DNA of 64,000 nucleotides from Halichondria panicea (GCF_963675165.1 NC_087378.1:7548273-7612272), one strand, 5' to 3'; shown: positions 1 to 12,501, counted from the first letter of the stretch. Numbers and translations are program-made. Notes: generated by a model not told the origin, from the sequence alone.

Positions 1-1282
1 GCCGTACTTGGAGAGAGAGAGGGCTCTCTGGTTCTCCTCACTCGTTACCCACGGAAGTATGCCTTGTTTCTGAGGGGGGGGGGGGGATGGATTGCTTTAA
101 GACTTAACTCTGTAAGGTGCATGTGTATTATGAGATTTAACTGTACAAAACATAATTATACGTTACAGTTGTTGTTCAATGGAATGGGCAACAGCAAATA
201 GTACAGTCAGATATGTAATCATTAGGTTTTAAGGAGCCAAGCAGTAACGATTTTTTGGTATAGAGTAGTACATTGTATTGGGGTAGGGTACGTTGGGGTT
301 GTGAGTGCATCATACCTGAGCTGTATCGATTGCTGCTAATGTTTTGATCTGGTTGTCAGAGGAGGTGTCTTGTGGAGAATCTCGCATGTGCCCCAGATAC
401 TTCACAATGAACAGGGAGCTCTGTGCGTAGCTGAACAGGTCCGGATTACCTACAGCAACTGTTGGAGTGAAATAAAGAAAGTCACTATTTAGTAAATCTA
501 TACAAGCAGGAGTAGATTATTGTACAATATACATAGAACACAACTCAATTCCACGGAAAAGGGCCAGCATGCACCTATACGTGTATATTCATGCAGTATT
601 ATTTATACTGTGCATAGCGGTATAAACAACCTAAAGGTAAGGAGTAGTCAGCACAGGCCCAAATGACCATCTATTTTTCGTATAAATCAGGAGTATATAA
701 AAAGCATTAGCCATGCACCTGAGTTTTTGCTGCTATTGAAATCCTGTTCAGCTGCCCCTCTATTCTTTGCGATCTCCGAGTAGTCTAATTCTTGATCGTT
801 TTCCCAAGTCCTTGGCTCTCTTGACTCCTCAGCTGCCCAGAACTCAGCCATGCGCTGCTGCTCATCTTGTGAGGGAGTGGGAAGGTTGGGAACTGGACTG
901 TCCATCTCATCAGGCATAGGCTGTGAAAATAGTTGAATACTTGGGATGAACATCATAATTACGATTTAACAAGTATTTTTGACTTATCAATCAACACTAT
1001 AATTATACCATGATTTGCCTGAGCGTATACGTGTGTTGAGCTGTCTTTTTTTAAATATGTCAACCACACATGAGTACATACTAACATGTAGTGCTATGTA
1101 GCTAAGTGGCGGCCTATGTCTATTTTGCAGGTGTCACATTTTCACATCACCAATTGGCTATTAGATCTATAGCAAGATCTACTCACCTCATTAGGTAGCC
1201 AGACCTGAGGCAGTGATGCACCTGAGGAAGCCTGCTCCTCGGGAGACGATGCCTGCTTGCCTTTGCTACCTTTCTTAGGCAT
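1..1282 (-). CDS. PTB-like adaptor protein, 5' part only (runs off the left edge)
   Basis: Four exons can be chained in phase: 1187..1282 (ATG at 1282), 719..920, 316..449 and 1..69, giving about 167 N-terminal residues. The start reads MPKKGSKGKQASSPEEQ, a basic then acidic, probably disordered leader. The third and fourth exons read FIVKYLGHMRD and, after a gap, LSLSKYG, which look like the first strands of a PTB/PID phosphotyrosine-binding-type domain (KYLG and the following beta hairpin). The same two motifs and the intron between them resemble the neighbouring CCM2 PTB domain, so it may be a distant paralogue. The start codon lies only 135 bp from that of CCM2 on the other strand, so a shared promoter is likely. 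Family membership is inferred from short motifs; the rest of the gene is outside the window. Confidence 0.5.
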
Positions 1283-1417
1283 TTTAGTTCAAGAGCTCAC
1301 TACAAGACTAACCAGCCACGCCCCTGTTTTTGCTGCAAGTTGCTATGATTACATAATACCTCTAGCTTCTCCAAAGTATCAAGAAAACCAGCAGCAAGCG
1401 AGCAGCAGCTATAAACT
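1283..1417. promoter_or_regulatory. Putative bidirectional promoter between the PTB-like gene and CCM2
   Basis: Only 135 bp separate two divergent start codons (1282 on minus, 1418 on plus). No clear TATA box is visible. The role is inferred from spacing alone. Confidence 0.4.
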
Positions 1418-4301
1418 ATGAATGAGAAGAGCAAGAAAGTCAGGGCAAAGGTAAAGAGTGTGTGCTATTAAACAAAAAACATGCAACCCCTTCACAAACA
1501 TGCAATCTAGCTCTCTGCACACAAAAATGGGTGGGGCTGGTTGAACCAAATGTGTGTTTGTTGTTTGTTTACACAGCCTGTAAACAGACCCAAGTCCCGC
1601 TATGAGCCTGGGACTAGGATGTCTGTCCTCCTCTCCAACCCAGACTACCTTCTGGAGGGCTATGCAGAGAAGAGATGTCAGGTAGATCTATTTGTTCTCA
1701 AGTTATGCTATTTTTGCTTTATGCCTGGGGCGTACATTGAAGGCCATTGCAGTATAAAGACAGACCTCTGACCAAAATTGTTCCATAACAATTCCCTTCT
1801 TACATGCAGTACATTGGAGTGCTTGAAGATATTCCCACGTCAACTGATATGTCCAACAGAGGGTTCTTGTTAGCGGATCTTGATGAAAAGAGGGTGGGTC
1901 TGCATAACATAAATGTACTCAGCCACACTCAAAATCACACCCCTCTCAGAATCTCGGACAGTTGCCATGGGTACTGGGGAGAGACAATGATGTATCTATA
2001 CGACTATCAGCGTACAACATAAAAATCACCAAAGAGGATCGAACTGGGGTATGTGGGGTAATACTTTATAGGCAATACTTGCCATCTGAAAGAGCTCTTT
2101 CTATAAGCTTTCCACCTATACACCAATGCAAATACAGTTAGAGGCTGCATGGCATAATTATAAACAGAGGGCGCATAATCAGACTGAATAAAACATTTGT
2201 AGCCTATAAAATAATTATGGCCTGCATCTATATCAAGAGTATTGTACCAGGAGGAGCAGCAGCCCTTGTGAGTGTGTGTGTGTGTGTGTAGTGGGTGGGA
2301 GGAATAGCAGCCCTCGTGCTAGCTAGGGACAACAATGCTTACATATGTTACAATTCTTGCAGACGCTTCTTCATCGTATTCCAATCCACGAGGTGGCGTC
2401 CATCAGCTACGTGAATGATGATGATGAGCACCTGGTGTTCCTCAAGGCTGGTGATGCCTCTCGACTGTGCTGTCCCTGTTATGTACTCTGCTGTGACAAA
2501 AGGGTGAGCTCATTGAATATGCAGTGAAGCCTCAGAAATAGCTGTAAAATAAAATAAATTGAGGCGTTCAATTAGCAAAATAAATCAGGTCGGGTATAGA
2601 CAATTCAATTTCGAAGCACGTAGATCTTAATTATCGTACATGTATTACTAGAATATTTTGCTGGTGAAAACCTTTGCGAATGAGCCAAATCAGCAGAAAA
2701 TTTGACCCTTTGCGATGTAACTATTGCGTTCTGGCAAGGATCGTGTGTATTTACTAGTACTAATTTAGGTTTTGCGGATTTTATTGTTGCAAATTGATCA
2801 ACCACCGCAAAGTTCGCATATGTTTGATGCTCGCAAAACATTCTAGTAATACAGGTACCAAAAAAAGTACATTTCTCAATGCTACTCCCACACGCTACAC
2901 AGGGAGATGCTGAGGAGATGTGCACCATTCTCCAGGAGGCATTTCAGCTGGTCTACACGGAGGCCACCATGGAGCACTTTAGCGAGTCCATCAACATGGG
3001 AGAAAAGGGGCGTGGCTCTATACTCGTACCTGCCCCCCTCTCACCCATCAGGAAGCAGCAAATAATGCAGAGTAAGTGTGTACACGGGGAAACCTGCTAT
3101 ATATTGTAACACTCATATAGGGCCCATTATAATAATTATCCCCTAAAGTCTTTCACATGCACTAACCCCCCCCCCCCCCGAACCATAACTATTGTTCATA
3201 ATAATTATTATAGTAACCCTGTACATTGTATACAATACTGAAACTCGCCAATTTTAATTTGTTCCACAAGCTATCTCTCGTACCTAGTTACCTATAGTAC
3301 ACTTAACAACATGCAGGCGAGAGTGGGGGAGAGTATGTGTCAGCAGAGCAACTTGTGCAAGAGTACATGGAGAGAGTGAGTTCATTATAATCATAGGGTA
3401 ATTTCTCGAGGTTTGACACATCATGTAATTCATGTTACTCACTAGAAGTAATTCAGAAACTTATCCCTTACAGGAAATTGCATTGTACAATAGCAACAAA
3501 AAAAACAAACCAGCGTACATGTATAATTATATGTACAATGACATGCTAATCGGTTCGTTGAAGTTATTTTGTCCTATTAGGCTCCATTGACTTTTATTCC
3601 TTTAGTCATTGTCCAGTTATCTGTATATACGGAACAAATGAAAACAATTTGTAATGTTTTGACAACTATAATCATCTTTCACACATGCAGCTACACAAGC
3701 TACTAGACTTCAAAGAACTGGGGGAATTTGCCAACCTACTCAAGCGTTATCGAGACAACTTACCAGTGGGAGAGTTTCTGCCCAAACTACGCAATCTTTA
3801 TGGAGACAAGAGGAAGTTTCTCATTCCAGGTACACACATGTCCCTAAGCGTGATTAATTGATAAATAGGATAAACATGTGATAGGAAATGAGCCCACCAG
3901 TGAGTGAATACTGAAACTAACTTTGTTGCACTTCCTCTATATACTACAGGGCTAACAAATTACTTGTCTGTTCACACAAACACTGTTTAAACTTACTTCG
4001 TGAATGAGTTCACCACACACATACAATGTCATGCTGTTTATAATTATATATAGGGATGAATCCGTTTATACCTGAGGAAGACAAAGAGGCATTCGAGAGT
4101 TATCTATGGGACAATGATTTGGAACCAGTAGCCACGGAGACGAGGCCCATTACACAGCCAACAGCAGCTGCTGCCTCGAAACAGAGTGGAGGCAACAAAC
4201 GAGGAAGTGGTCGCCGGGGACACGTTGCCGACATTGACAAGTTTTTACACGATATAGACTCTCAAATGGACAAAGTACTCGAGGGTACTACTAACTTTTA
4301 G
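1418..4301 (+). CDS. CCM2: CCM2 (malcavernin) adaptor protein
   Basis: Nine exons join in phase: 1418..1450, 1577..1681, 1810..1893, 1962..2048, 2363..2503, 2903..3071, 3317..3375, 3691..3829, 4054..4301, giving 354 aa (the human protein is about 440). CCM2 is a cytoplasmic scaffold that binds KRIT1 and signals through MEKK3 and small GTPases. The PTB domain occupies roughly residues 45-185, with the segment LLHRIPIHEVASISYV matching the human core. FQLVYTEATMEHF follows. The C-terminal harmonin-homology domain (about residues 230-310) contains LPKLRNLYGDKRKFL and NPFIPEEDKEAF. An acidic tail ends the protein. The start was chosen as the first ATG giving an in-phase first exon (MNEKSKKVRAK). 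Compared with vertebrates the linker between the two domains is shorter. A MITE-like element sits in intron 5. Confidence 0.9.
2221..2272 (+). other. PDZ-like exon fragment in CCM2 intron 4
   Basis: An open stretch reads YIKSIVPGGAAAL and is followed by a good GTGAGT donor. This resembles the PDZ segment after the carboxylate loop. No in-phase acceptor joins it to CCM2, whose exons 4 and 5 already match the family contiguously. It may be an exon relic or chance. Confidence 0.25.
2636..2858. mobile_element. MITE-like element with ~26-bp terminal inverted repeats
   Basis: The ends (from 2636 inward, and from 2858 inward on the other strand) form an inverted repeat of about 26 bp with two mismatches, built on TGTATTACTAGAAT. 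The 223-bp interior has no coding capacity. A related, inverted copy lies in an intron at about 49395-49611. It is a non-autonomous repeat in CCM2 intron 5. Confidence 0.65.
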
Positions 4302-5178
4302 CCTTCTTAAAACTTGCACTCTTTAGACATTGTGTTTATTTACTATATACAAATTAATATTTATTTGCAAAACGAATGAAACTGAAATGGTATCGTATAT
4401 ACAAACTATTATGCACTATTAACGGACAACAAGTGTCGTTTCTGTTTTTAATTAAGTTATTTGTGTCTTGTGAGAGCTACACAAACACATTATAGGGATA
4501 AATAACTTTCAAGAGTGGCGAATAACATACAAAGTTTCAATAGACATTACTAGAATAGTAGACATTTTTTGGGGGGCTTTTTTGAGTTTGTTCACAGTAA
4601 GACACAGCTAGAGTCTTGACAGGGTTTTACTTTTCTTGGTTTCATTTTGTCTGCATTGTTGTGTTTGTGTTTCCTGTGAACATTGTTTGGCAGAGAGAGT
4701 GAGAGAGATAGTTGCTATTAGAGAGAGTGAGAGAGATAGTTGCAATTATTGTTACTACCGATTTGTTTTGAGAGTCTTCAGTCACGTAAAATCAGAGGGT
4801 AGAGGGACCATTATTTTACACGACATAATTATACGGAAACAGTACAGTACATCTTTTAGCTAATCGGCAATTAATTGATGTCTATAATTATTATTTTACT
4901 AATTATAATTATGCCTTTTGAGCGAACAAATTTCCAACATGGACTCTCTCCACTTGCCAACTGTCAAACAAGAGAGAAAGTCACTTTCAAGGTTTTAGCA
5001 ATATGCAAGTATGCATTATTCGTTTGTTAATTTCCATGATTATTGCATCTGTTAAAAAATACGGTGGAGCATTACTATTCCTCAAGAGTGACCGAATCAT
5101 TTAGTAGGGACAAACCCATGCATCCATTCAGTAGCGAAATACATGCCATAAATATTACATCACATGATTTACAGCTGC
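4302..5178. other. Convergent intergenic region, CCM2 / KHDRBS
   Basis: This 877-bp gap separates the CCM2 stop from the KHDRBS stop. It is AT-rich and contains a short GA-rich direct repeat at about 4690-4745 (GAGAGATAGTTGC twice). No gene is supported. Confidence 0.5.
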
Positions 5179-8100
5179 TCAGTAGTGTCCAGCGGAGGGG
5201 CCCTGAGAGTAAGGGTGGTGTCGAGCTCCCTCCCTGCGACTGCTAGGACGAGGGGACTTCCAGTCACTGCTAGAGCCTGTAGGGGGAAGGGAGGAGGGGG
5301 GAGTTTAAAATACATTTCCTACACCTCTGTGTGTTTTGAATTACAGTACCTCAACAGATACTGATACCGTAGCCTTTAACAAAAGACAATAGAAAAATGT
5401 TGCTAGTGGTTACAATTACAAGAGAGGAGCTGTTGCAGATTTTTGCAACACATGAATAACAGTGCTGAGAGCTGTGCTTCCTTATATGGAAAATGCGCTC
5501 CTACACTAAAGTAGCAAAACAGTCAAAATGTCCACATAAGGAATGTGTAACACTTGACGTTTTTTTTTTACTCGTGTGTTGCAAAGATTCTGCAACTGCA
5601 GTACAATAAGGCTAGTGGCTAGTAACAATAACAAATGCTGTAATCCTGATGTGTAAACTATGTAACTAGGTAGTTTCCTTTCTGTCAATCTCGCCAAATA
5701 CCCGAGTGGTCATTCTGACCTGCCTATCTGATTTGTGCGAAACACTGTTGCATACATACATGTAATGAACAGTAACTATACAACCTAAGCGAACCAAACC
5801 TAACCCTAATAATGTCTGAGTGCATGGAGCCACACGCAAGAGTGAGGCTCACGAGTGGACTATGTACAACAGTTCATTGCTGTGTGGCCTTGTGAGGGGA
5901 ATTCCCTGCTGAGCTAGTAAAACACTAACCAGCAGAGAGAAGCAGAACTAAGCATCTGCCTCAACCACCTCTAAGCCAATAAAAAAATAAGAGGCTCCTA
6001 CGATATTCAATGCTGTGACAGATACAAGGCACTTTTGTTGCATTTTCAGCACTACAGTTAATCTCCCAACACGCACAAACATACATGTACAGTTTTACCA
6101 ACAGCAAGAAATGCCATAAACCTAAAACATGATTTGGACAAACCAATTCGTAACATGCTCCACCCATACTTACCATGATGGTAGTCGACAGTTCCTAAAC
6201 TATCTCGTCCTCCATACTGGCCACTTCTGGGTGGCGGCTTATCGGCAAAACTGTAGTAGGGATCAGGATCACCAGAGTAGCCATCAGAGGGGGCGCGCCC
6301 GAAGTCAGCACTCCGCCTCTCCTCTCTGTATGGTGGCCGCTCTCTGTTCTCACGTCCAAAATCATCTCCCGCAGGAAGCCGGCTGGGGGAAAACATAAAT
6401 TAATCCAAACCCCCCAAAATAATATCGAGCACTCTAATCCAGTAAGCGACATACATCTTGCATTCTATGTACGTTTGACTAACAGATTTTAGCCCTAGGG
6501 AGTTTACAAGGCATGCACGGAAATTGACCAGTACCTTGCTTCTTCCCGGGGCTCTCTCCAACCACCACTATACAGAAAAAAAGACACACTTTGAACTTAG
6601 ATAAGAGATAAGAACCCACAAGGTTGACAGAACACCCCCCTCCCCATAACGACTTGTACATAATTATGGAAAAATGGTCCATAAATATATCGAGTTATGC
6701 AAAGGACAAATGGACAATGTTGATACAAAAGGGAACTTCATAATTATACACTCTTGTTTAAGCATCCTGTTGACTCACCCATCACTGTAAGGGTCGCCCA
6801 TGGAGCGCCCCCCTCCAGACTGACCATGACCCCCTCGGCCACCACCCCGCCCACCAGCACGGGAAGAGTCAAACCTGGGCGCAACACAGGTGGTAATATA
6901 ATCACCTAATTATAGCACACAAATAACAATTACCTAATAATTATTATTCACTTAATTGAAGACATGTGCATTAATTATCATGTGCTGTGATACTTGTACT
7001 GTTTGCAAACTCTACGCCCACACAGCAGGGCTTAAAAGTACAGTAGAGGCCAAATTACTGTTTTTCCCCATTTGCGTAGTACTCGTGCATTTTGTTTTGA
7101 TTCTGTTGCACGCATACAGGGTTTTATCTAGTGGGGGAGGGAGCAGGGGTGAACCTTTCTCCCCTCCCCCCAAATATTTGTATAATAATGACATCATCAC
7201 ATCATCACATGAGTACTGTCTATGATGTGCAATATGTAACTAGATCTACTGTGCCCGTAATAGGGGGTAGCCAAACATTTGTGGCATGCCAAACCTTCTC
7301 TCTCCCCCCCCCCCCCCCACTCACTCTTACCCTGGCATATGTACTGTTTACAAACTCTGCCCACACAGCAGAACTTCAGGCCAATTAGTAACATACAGGA
7401 TTACCGAACATCATGCAATAACCGTTAAAATTCCTAGCTGTTGACCAACAGGAAGAGCATACTAAGATTTCTACTCTCTCTCTTTCTAGGTACTTACGAA
7501 GGTCCCCCTCTCCTGGGACCACCCCGTCCCCTGCCCCGACCACCAGGTGAGGGCATGAGACTGCCTCTACCACGTCCACGATGGGTAGAGCCTGGCGTTG
7601 ACATGCGCGGTGGCCCACCACCGGCATTCGAATAACCTTCAATTATACGTGGATCAAGGTAGCGGGCCAACAGTGTGTCCGGTTGACCAGGTACCTGTAG
7701 GAGCAAAAATCATAATACATAGCAAAGTTAGGGTCGCCAGTTTTGCACTGTGAATGTATAACTATTGGATGCTCAGAGACTTGAATATAGGTTCCCACTT
7801 AGTGTCTTGACTTTCAAGTCACCAGTCAAGGAAATGAGTTCACATCATATGCACCACATTACGTATGAGCTAGCATTTTAATACGGGCAAGTCGAAATAG
7901 GAAACCTTTTAAGTACATGATAAGTAACAAAATTAGTGGGCGAAAATTCGAGATTACAGCTGAGATTATTCTCACAGGTGGTATAAGCATTTTGTCGATC
8001 TCAGACACTCCAGCAGCTAGCTTCATGTTAGCAAAGGGAGGCATGGCCTCTATCTGTATGTGGAGGTCATCCTTGAGGTGCTCGTACATGGGCTCGTTTG

Positions 8101-8802
8101 AATTCCTTAGCTCCTCTTCTCTCTTCCGATCTTTGATGGACCCTCGACCCAGGATGCTTATTCGGGTGCGAGACTCTGTCTGTATAGCCTTTAAGGTCAT
8201 GCCCTTAGGCCCCAGGAGGCGACCCACCATATTGTGCTGTGGAAAAAAGACATTGTAATTAATTTTTCAATTAACAACGATTTCCCAGAAGACATAGTTA
8301 CTGAGGAAACCGAAAGTATGTATGTACATGGAATTAATATAATTACTACCAAAGACATTAATTATTATTGCAGAGTCACATTTACTTATCATGTGCAGGA
8401 GCAAAAGGGCAAACTCACTTCTTTTTGAAGCTCCATAGGTACATAGATGCGTTCCACCTGAGGACTATTACCATTTCGCATGTAATACCCTTTCCCCATG
8501 TTCTTTCCTGAACTCTTCACGTTGGTAATTTCTGCGTAAAAAATACACACAATAAAATTCAACTAGGCATCGATAGAAACAATAATGGTAGTAGTAATAT
8601 TTCCAGCCATTTATATACCTTCATTCAATAGTCTGAGTGAGTGCGCAAAGTTTGGGCCCAGTGAACCTTTCTCTGCCATAAGCTCTTCTAGTGTGTTCCC
8701 GCTGCCACTGCCCGTTGAGGGTAGGGGTTGAGGAGGGGCCCTATGGTTGGGCTCTTGGGATTGAGAGTCGAACAAGCCGGGGATACCACCACCTGTAGCC
8801 AT
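5179..8802 (-). CDS. KHDRBS: STAR-family KH-domain RNA-binding protein (Sam68/KHDRBS type)
   Basis: Eight exons join in phase: 8619..8802, 8419..8531, 7976..8236, 7498..7694, 6779..6874, 6535..6567, 6174..6382, 5179..5276, giving 396 aa. STAR proteins bind UAAA-type RNA motifs and regulate splicing and signalling in the nucleus. The maxi-KH domain spans about residues 95-185. It begins at VPMELQKE, has the KH signature MVGRLLGPKG, and continues with SILGRGSIKDRKREEELR and LKDDLHI. RG-rich segments follow (about 205-270). The tail is rich in Y, R, S and P and ends SQGPSAGHY, as in Sam68. ATG 8802 is preferred over an upstream in-frame ATG at 8853 because the conserved part starts after it. It diverges from UGDH with 330 bp between starts. 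Orthology to a particular KHDRBS member is not resolved. Confidence 0.88.
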
Positions 8803-9132
8803 CTTGGATAAGTGATTCTTTGGCACCACGAGGTTGTGTGTGTGCATGCGCATTAGGCGCGGCTACCCTACCCGAGAAATTCCCCATTGACCACACCGCT
8901 CCCATAGATACAATCATACGATCTACACTGCTACTCCCCTCTCTTGTCACATTTGCACCAAGCTGCTAGGTATCTATCAATATCAATATATAGTGAGTGC
9001 CATATGCCATATTCATTGTAAATGTATGCACTTAAGTCACGTACTTAATATAATGACACATTGTTTTGTTGTCACCACACAACCATGTACATTGTTTTCC
9101 CTTCAGAGTCCCCAGCACGGTTAACGACTGTC
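8803..9132. promoter_or_regulatory. Putative divergent promoter, KHDRBS / UGDH
   Basis: A gap of 330 bp lies between opposite starts. A splice-acceptor-like TTTTCCCTTCAG at about 9093-9104 may end a 5'UTR intron of UGDH. No other motif is clear. Confidence 0.35.
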
Positions 9133-10527
9133 ATGCCTGTGAAAAACATATGCTGTATTGGGGCAGGGTATGTTGGTGGACCATCTTGTAGTGTGATTGC
9201 GTACAAATGTCCCGACATTCAAGTCACTGTTGTGGATCTGAGTCAACAACGTATCGATGCCTGGAATTCGAAAAATCTCCCGATTTACGAACCTGGACTT
9301 CTAGACATTGTCAAGGAGGTTCGCGGTCGAAATCTTCACTTCTCTACTGATGTTGAATCGGCGATTCTCAAGTCCGAGCTCATCTTTATATGTGTGAACA
9401 CACCCACTAAGACCTTTGGTCAGGGGAAAGGAAAAGCCCCTGATTTGACGCACATTGAGTCCGCTGCCAGGAAGATTGCTGAAGTTGCTAAAGAGTCAAA
9501 AATCATTGTTGAAAAAAGTACAGTCCCAGTGAAATCTGCCGAGAGTATTGTTAAAATTATGAATCACCTTTGCCCTCAATTTGCAATGAGTGTTCTCTCA
9601 AATCCGGAATTCCTAGCCGAAGGAACAGCTGTGAAAGATCTGTTACATCCCGACCGTGTTCTGATTGGTGGAGATAAATCCGAGGCCGGCCACAGGGCGA
9701 TTGCCGAGCTTAGTGCCGTATATGAACATTGGGTGCCCAAAGAGAAAGTCATTACAATGAATACCTGGTCGAGTGAGCTATCAAAATTGGCTGCCAATGC
9801 GTTCTTAGCCCAGAGGATATCTAGCATCAATGCAATCAGTGCTGTGTGTGAGGCAACTGGAGCTAATGTGGAGGAGGTGGCGAGTGCTGTCGGTCAGGAC
9901 TCTCGAATTGGAAACAAGTTCTTGAAAGCCAGTGTCGGATTTGGAGGCTCGTGTTTTCAAAAGGATGTGCTCAATTTGGTATATCTCTGTGAAGTGCTTC
10001 ATCTTCCCGAAGTGGCTGATTACTGGTACCAAGTCATAGCCATCAACGACTATCAGAGAAAGAGATTTGCCGGGAAAATTGTTGAGCGATTGTTTCAGAC
10101 AGTGAGGGGGAAAAAGATTGTCATTTTGGGGTTCTCGTACAAGAAAAACACAGGTGACACTCGGGAGAGCTCAAGTATTCATATCTGTAAGCATCTGCTT
10201 GAAGAAAACGCTCAAATTGTAATATACGATCCGAAAGTCGAGCATGAGCAGATAAAGACGGATCTCACTGACCCCTCGATTCTACCCGACCCCACGAAAT
10301 TTGAGAAATGTGTGTCGATCGCGAGTGAGCCGTATGCAGCGTTAGAAGGTGCTCATGCACTCGTGGTTTGCACCGAATGGGACGAGTTTGTTTCCCTCGA
10401 CTACCAACGTATCTATGATGGTATGAACAAACCTGCTTTTGTTTTCGATGGAAGGCTGATTTTGGATCATGAGAAACTGGTCAAAATAGGATTTCAAGTT
10501 GAAGCAATAGGGAAAGTAGTAAACTAA
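9133..10527 (+). CDS. UGDH: UDP-glucose 6-dehydrogenase
   Basis: An uninterrupted frame of 464 aa oxidises UDP-glucose to UDP-glucuronate with two NAD+ in the cytosol, feeding glycosaminoglycan and glucuronide synthesis. The Rossmann loop GAGYVGGP is near the N-terminus. [26 protein letters not shown] and the catalytic-cysteine motif [10 protein letters not shown] are all present, as is GDTRESSS in the C-terminal domain. The frame is open further upstream (from 9061), but ATG 9133 ([12 protein letters not shown]) fits the family. It is about 30 residues shorter than human because it lacks the C-terminal tail. No coding introns are present, unlike most neighbours, so it is either an old retrocopy or an intron-loss gene. 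All catalytic motifs are kept, so it should be functional. Confidence 0.97.
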   Translation: MPVKNICCIGAGYVGGPSCSVIAYKCPDIQVTVVDLSQQRIDAWNSKNLPIYEPGLLDIVKEVRGRNLHFSTDVESAILKSELIFICVNTPTKTFGQGKGKAPDLTHIESAARKIAEVAKESKIIVEKSTVPVKSAESIVKIMNHLCPQFAMSVLSNPEFLAEGTAVKDLLHPDRVLIGGDKSEAGHRAIAELSAVYEHWVPKEKVITMNTWSSELSKLAANAFLAQRISSINAISAVCEATGANVEEVASAVGQDSRIGNKFLKASVGFGGSCFQKDVLNLVYLCEVLHLPEVADYWYQVIAINDYQRKRFAGKIVERLFQTVRGKKIVILGFSYKKNTGDTRESSSIHICKHLLEENAQIVIYDPKVEHEQIKTDLTDPSILPDPTKFEKCVSIASEPYAALEGAHALVVCTEWDEFVSLDYQRIYDGMNKPAFVFDGRLILDHEKLVKIGFQVEAIGKVVN

Positions 10528-10913
10528 GATATTATAAGCTAGTTAATACTTATATTAATCTTTCTATGTACATGTACATTATAGTTATTTAATATAGCTG
10601 ACATAATTATGGTTTAATGAGTTGAGAATGATGGACTTTATAATGATAGACGTATATATATATATACACTTGTAATTACGACTGCAGTTATATAGTATAT
10701 AGTTATACTACATGTATATATAAGTGGAAAATTCATTTTCAATTTGATACAATGTTTTAATGACAATTTGCATGATTGTACGTGTACATGACTTGGTGAC
10801 TACAAATTAAAAAGTAACCGGTGGTTTGGCAGTTTAAATTAAAAATGATGGTGGTTTGGAGGTTTAAAAATGTTCAAGTAATGGTGGTTGTTGAAAATGT
10901 TATGGGTATAGTC
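10528..10913. other. UGDH 3' flank and left edge of the tandem block
   Basis: AT-rich 3' flank. From about 10690 the sequence becomes homologous to that at about 17400 and 23536, marking the left edge of the first repeated block. Confidence 0.6.
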
Positions 10914-11578
10914 TCAGTTGCAGCTGGTGGGATAGAAAAGTTTGAGGCACTCTTGCCTGAAGCCATCGAGATCTTTATCACATAGGCAATCAAACTTTTG
11001 GAATTGCTGCATAGAATAGAGAGGTAGCATGATAAATAATGAGTACATGCACTGAGACGTCTTTACTGCACCCACGCTACTATAGCAATGGTCAAGCTAT
11101 GTAAATAGTTTTGTTGCTCTGTACATTCTTGCAGTGACTCTTATACATACACGCCTCAAATAGAATAGCAAGAACTTACTTTCTCCATAATAAGAACAAG
11201 AAGTGTGTCAAGGTATTCGCTCATAGCTTCATAATCGCCGGAGCTACTGATCAAGTCCCGGTAGAAGACAGCATCGCACATGATTTTAATATTCGCATCT
11301 TCTGCAGAGCAATTTTTCTGCAGAGAGGATAAGAAAATGATCAACGCAGCTACACATTGATTATTATACGTATGTATAATTATGACAATTCAATTTAAAG
11401 AAGAGAGAATTAGATTACTTACCGGCGCAGCATCCTGACATGTAGGTGCATCTGTAGGTATAGGTGTTGACGTAGATGCCTGTCTAGGTGCTCTAGGTAT
11501 AGGTGTTGCTGATGCAAGCAGGTATGCCAGGCCCAAGATGACGGTGACATTGAGGATGAGGATTGTGTTGGAATTCAT
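10914..11578 (-). CDS. Small secreted cysteine-rich protein, copy A
   Basis: Three phase-0 exons (11423..11578, 11180..11317, 10914..11006) encode 128 aa. A hydrophobic signal peptide (NVTVILGLAYLLASA) is followed by a Pro/Thr-rich stretch with two PIP repeats. The helical C-terminal part has seven cysteines in the mature chain, ending CLCDKDLDGFRQEC and FYPTSCN. I do not recognise the family; function is unknown. An extracellular four-helix or saposin-like fold is only a guess. The exon borders and splice sites are conserved in copies B and C. Relative to them this copy has an extra APT before the first cysteine and several substitutions. A TATA-like motif lies about 100 bp upstream. Confidence 0.78.
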
Positions 11579-12501
11579 TTTCTTTTGGTAAGTAGTTTGA
11601 AGGATGAGATTTTGTTTTAGCTGTTGCTGAATTGTTGGCTTGCTGATGAGTTGATGGATTGAGCCTATAACGTCAGTGCTTATATACCAACTCTTAAACC
11701 TCATTAGTATAAGATGATTCATTTTAGCCGTTGAAGTAAATAATCGGCGGACTCTTTCCATTGCATAGCAACAATGAACATTCTAAGAAGCCTGAATGCA
11801 ACAACAGACGGTAGATGGTTCCAGGTTGGCTGGTGAGTAGGTAGAACATGTTACCTGATGTCGTTAACTATGCACGACATGTATAATGGGGAAAATATGC
11901 ATTTTACATTTACACATTGTATGCAGTAGAGGTCCAGCCCCTACACCAAGGTAAGCATAGCAAGCATTTCATTTCCACATGGTGAAAGGTAGCTATATAG
12001 GGATGTACTATAATTACTCATTTCCTAAACATTACCCATAACAATAACTTCCACTGGATGTTGAATGAAAATAAACAATGCATGTCACAACATTAACATG
12101 CAACGAGCCCCGTAGCGCTAGCGATCGATTAAAGATGTAAATCTTAACGAATTAGGAATTATCGTCTGAGTGGGTAGAAATAATGATTATGTCATGTGTA
12201 AACACATTTTGTTGGTATTATTACAGGGGTACGTTTAATATTGAAAACTTGGTATACCGAAAACTTACTTACTTGAAAGAGGCTAGCTAGTTGTCTGTAC
12301 TGCACGGCTGTTCGCGAGACTACTGCACAGTGCAGTATACATCTTCATCATGTCATATTGATATCAGTCCGGTAAATCTACGGTTTTTTCTAGTTTAGCA
12401 GTGCAGTCTGGGTAAAGGTTGCAGCAGAATGATTTGCATTATAGAGTGAGGCACATGGTCCACAGAAGTCTCCCAGCACAGTACAGGAGGACTGATCAAC
12501 C
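11579..12501. other. Divergent spacer between copy A secreted gene and MRPL13
   Basis: Holds the TATA-like promoter of the secreted gene and, at about 12062-12417, a roughly 350-bp insertion absent from copies B and C. No gene is seen in it. Confidence 0.5.
11670..11686 (-). promoter_or_regulatory. TATA-like box with TGACGT motif, copy A secreted gene
   Basis: On the minus strand TATATAAG is followed by TGACGT about 100 bp upstream of the start codon. The same pair is conserved at 18370..18386 and 24505..24521 in copies B and C. The role is inferred. Confidence 0.45.

Noticed and set aside
9576-10032. Minus-strand frames opposite UGDH
   Set aside because: Shadows of the conserved UGDH coding strand.
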